Assembly (NCBI RefSeq): GCF_005503625.1
Contig: NZ_SCMX01000014.1
Coordinates: 47,373-111,372 of the forward strand
Reading direction: 5' to 3'
Source: Cupriavidus sp. 2SB
GTDB taxonomy: Bacteria; Pseudomonadota; Gammaproteobacteria; Burkholderiales; Burkholderiaceae
Length of the DNA: 64,000 nucleotides
Shown: piece after piece, positions 63,914 to 64,000 of the stretch
Position numbering within the stretch: position 1 is the first letter of the stretch
How the letters are laid out: every line of letters begins with the position of its first letter
Notes under the pieces: model-generated
The model's database searches: none
The model's input: the letters and a program-made list of their open reading frames with translations, nothing else
Told to the model about the DNA's origin: nothing
Translations under genes and position numbers: made by a program

Positions 63914-64000
63914 AGCCTGGCGATGACCTACTTTCACACGGGTATCCGCACTATCATCGGCGCAAAGTCGTTTCACGGTCCTGTTCGGGATGGGAAGGGG
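63914..64000 (-). rRNA. rrf: 5S ribosomal RNA, 3' part, cut by the window edge
   Basis: Read on the minus strand, this is the 3' 87 nt of a beta-proteobacterial 5S rRNA: CCCCTTCCCATCCCGAACAG is near its 5' limit here, then CGTGAAACGACTTTGCGCCG, ATGATAGTGCGGATACCCG and the 3' end CATCGCCAGGCTC. The 5' third lies beyond base 64000, where 23S rRNA would be expected next. The exact 3' end is uncertain by 2-3 nt. Confidence 0.93.

Noticed and set aside
1..64000. CRISPR arrays, tRNA genes, complete insertion sequences, prophage genes, riboswitches
   Set aside because: None was seen: no regularly spaced repeats, no cloverleaf that could be supported, no integrase or OrfB, and no recognisable cobalamin or other riboswitch, including before cobB.

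Overview
This is a GC-rich, densely coded window from a beta-proteobacterium of the Burkholderiaceae, most likely Cupriavidus or a close Ralstonia relative. Four things point there: the 5S rRNA sequence at the right edge, Bug/Tct-type solute receptors and transporters, a complete Wsp chemosensory operon, and a cytochrome c oxidase cluster arranged like coxMNOP. The mix of an rRNA operon with many accessory transport and regulatory genes would fit a secondary replicon, but that is inference. No phage, integron, complete insertion sequence, tRNA or CRISPR array was seen.

Layout. 1-2.1 kb: the 3' end of a protein with an Hpt-like domain, a DHA2-type MFS exporter and a small lipoprotein. 2.2-6.3 kb: a large GH18 chitinase, divergent from an unusual regulator made of two OmpR-type winged helices. 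6.4-14.2 kb: a minus-strand operon (IclR regulator, short-chain dehydrogenase, Bug receptor) divergent from a five-gene branched-chain-amino-acid-type ABC transporter (livHMGF plus livK), with a REP-like hairpin pair between livF and livK. 14.3-16.8 kb: a secreted FecR/DUF6600-like protein with a very Gln-rich tail. 17.0-27.1 kb: a GGDEF-EAL protein divergent from wspABCDEFR, together a c-di-GMP signalling block. 27.4-31 kb: a DUF4397 lipoprotein, a small winged-helix protein and tctBA. 31.2-34.4 kb: a MATE exporter and an aldehyde dehydrogenase. 34.4-40.6 kb: a five-gene cytochrome c oxidase operon, several small membrane proteins and a rubredoxin. 40.7-50.8 kb: a giant DUF748/AsmA-like protein, an MHS-type MFS transporter, a PHB-depolymerase-type esterase, a DUF3300-DUF2950 pair, a small secreted protein and an orphan IS3 OrfA-like gene. 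50.8-55 kb: a gene-poor AT-rich stretch, a LysR regulator, a NarL-type response regulator and cobB. 55-63.1 kb: an MFS-MarR drug-export operon and a complete RND tripartite pump. 63.1-64 kb: a non-coding, palindrome-rich stretch, then the terminator and 3' part of a 5S rRNA read leftwards.

How the parts work together. The Wsp genes form one translationally coupled operon: receptor, two CheW couplers, methyltransferase, hybrid CheA kinase, methylesterase, and the diguanylate cyclase WspR, which keeps its GGEEF and RxxD sites. The divergent GGDEF-EAL gene could oppose WspR by degrading c-di-GMP. The liv operon and the IclR-SDR-Bug operon share a 330-bp promoter region that holds a good IclR-type palindrome. 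The MFS-MarR operon has two tandem operator-like palindromes at its promoter, as expected for autoregulation.

Start sites were chosen from Shine-Dalgarno spacing and family lengths. Several genes appear to use GTG or TTG starts (wspA, tctB, marR, and the genes starting at 50348 and 50747). All functional statements are by recognition of family motifs, with no database search.
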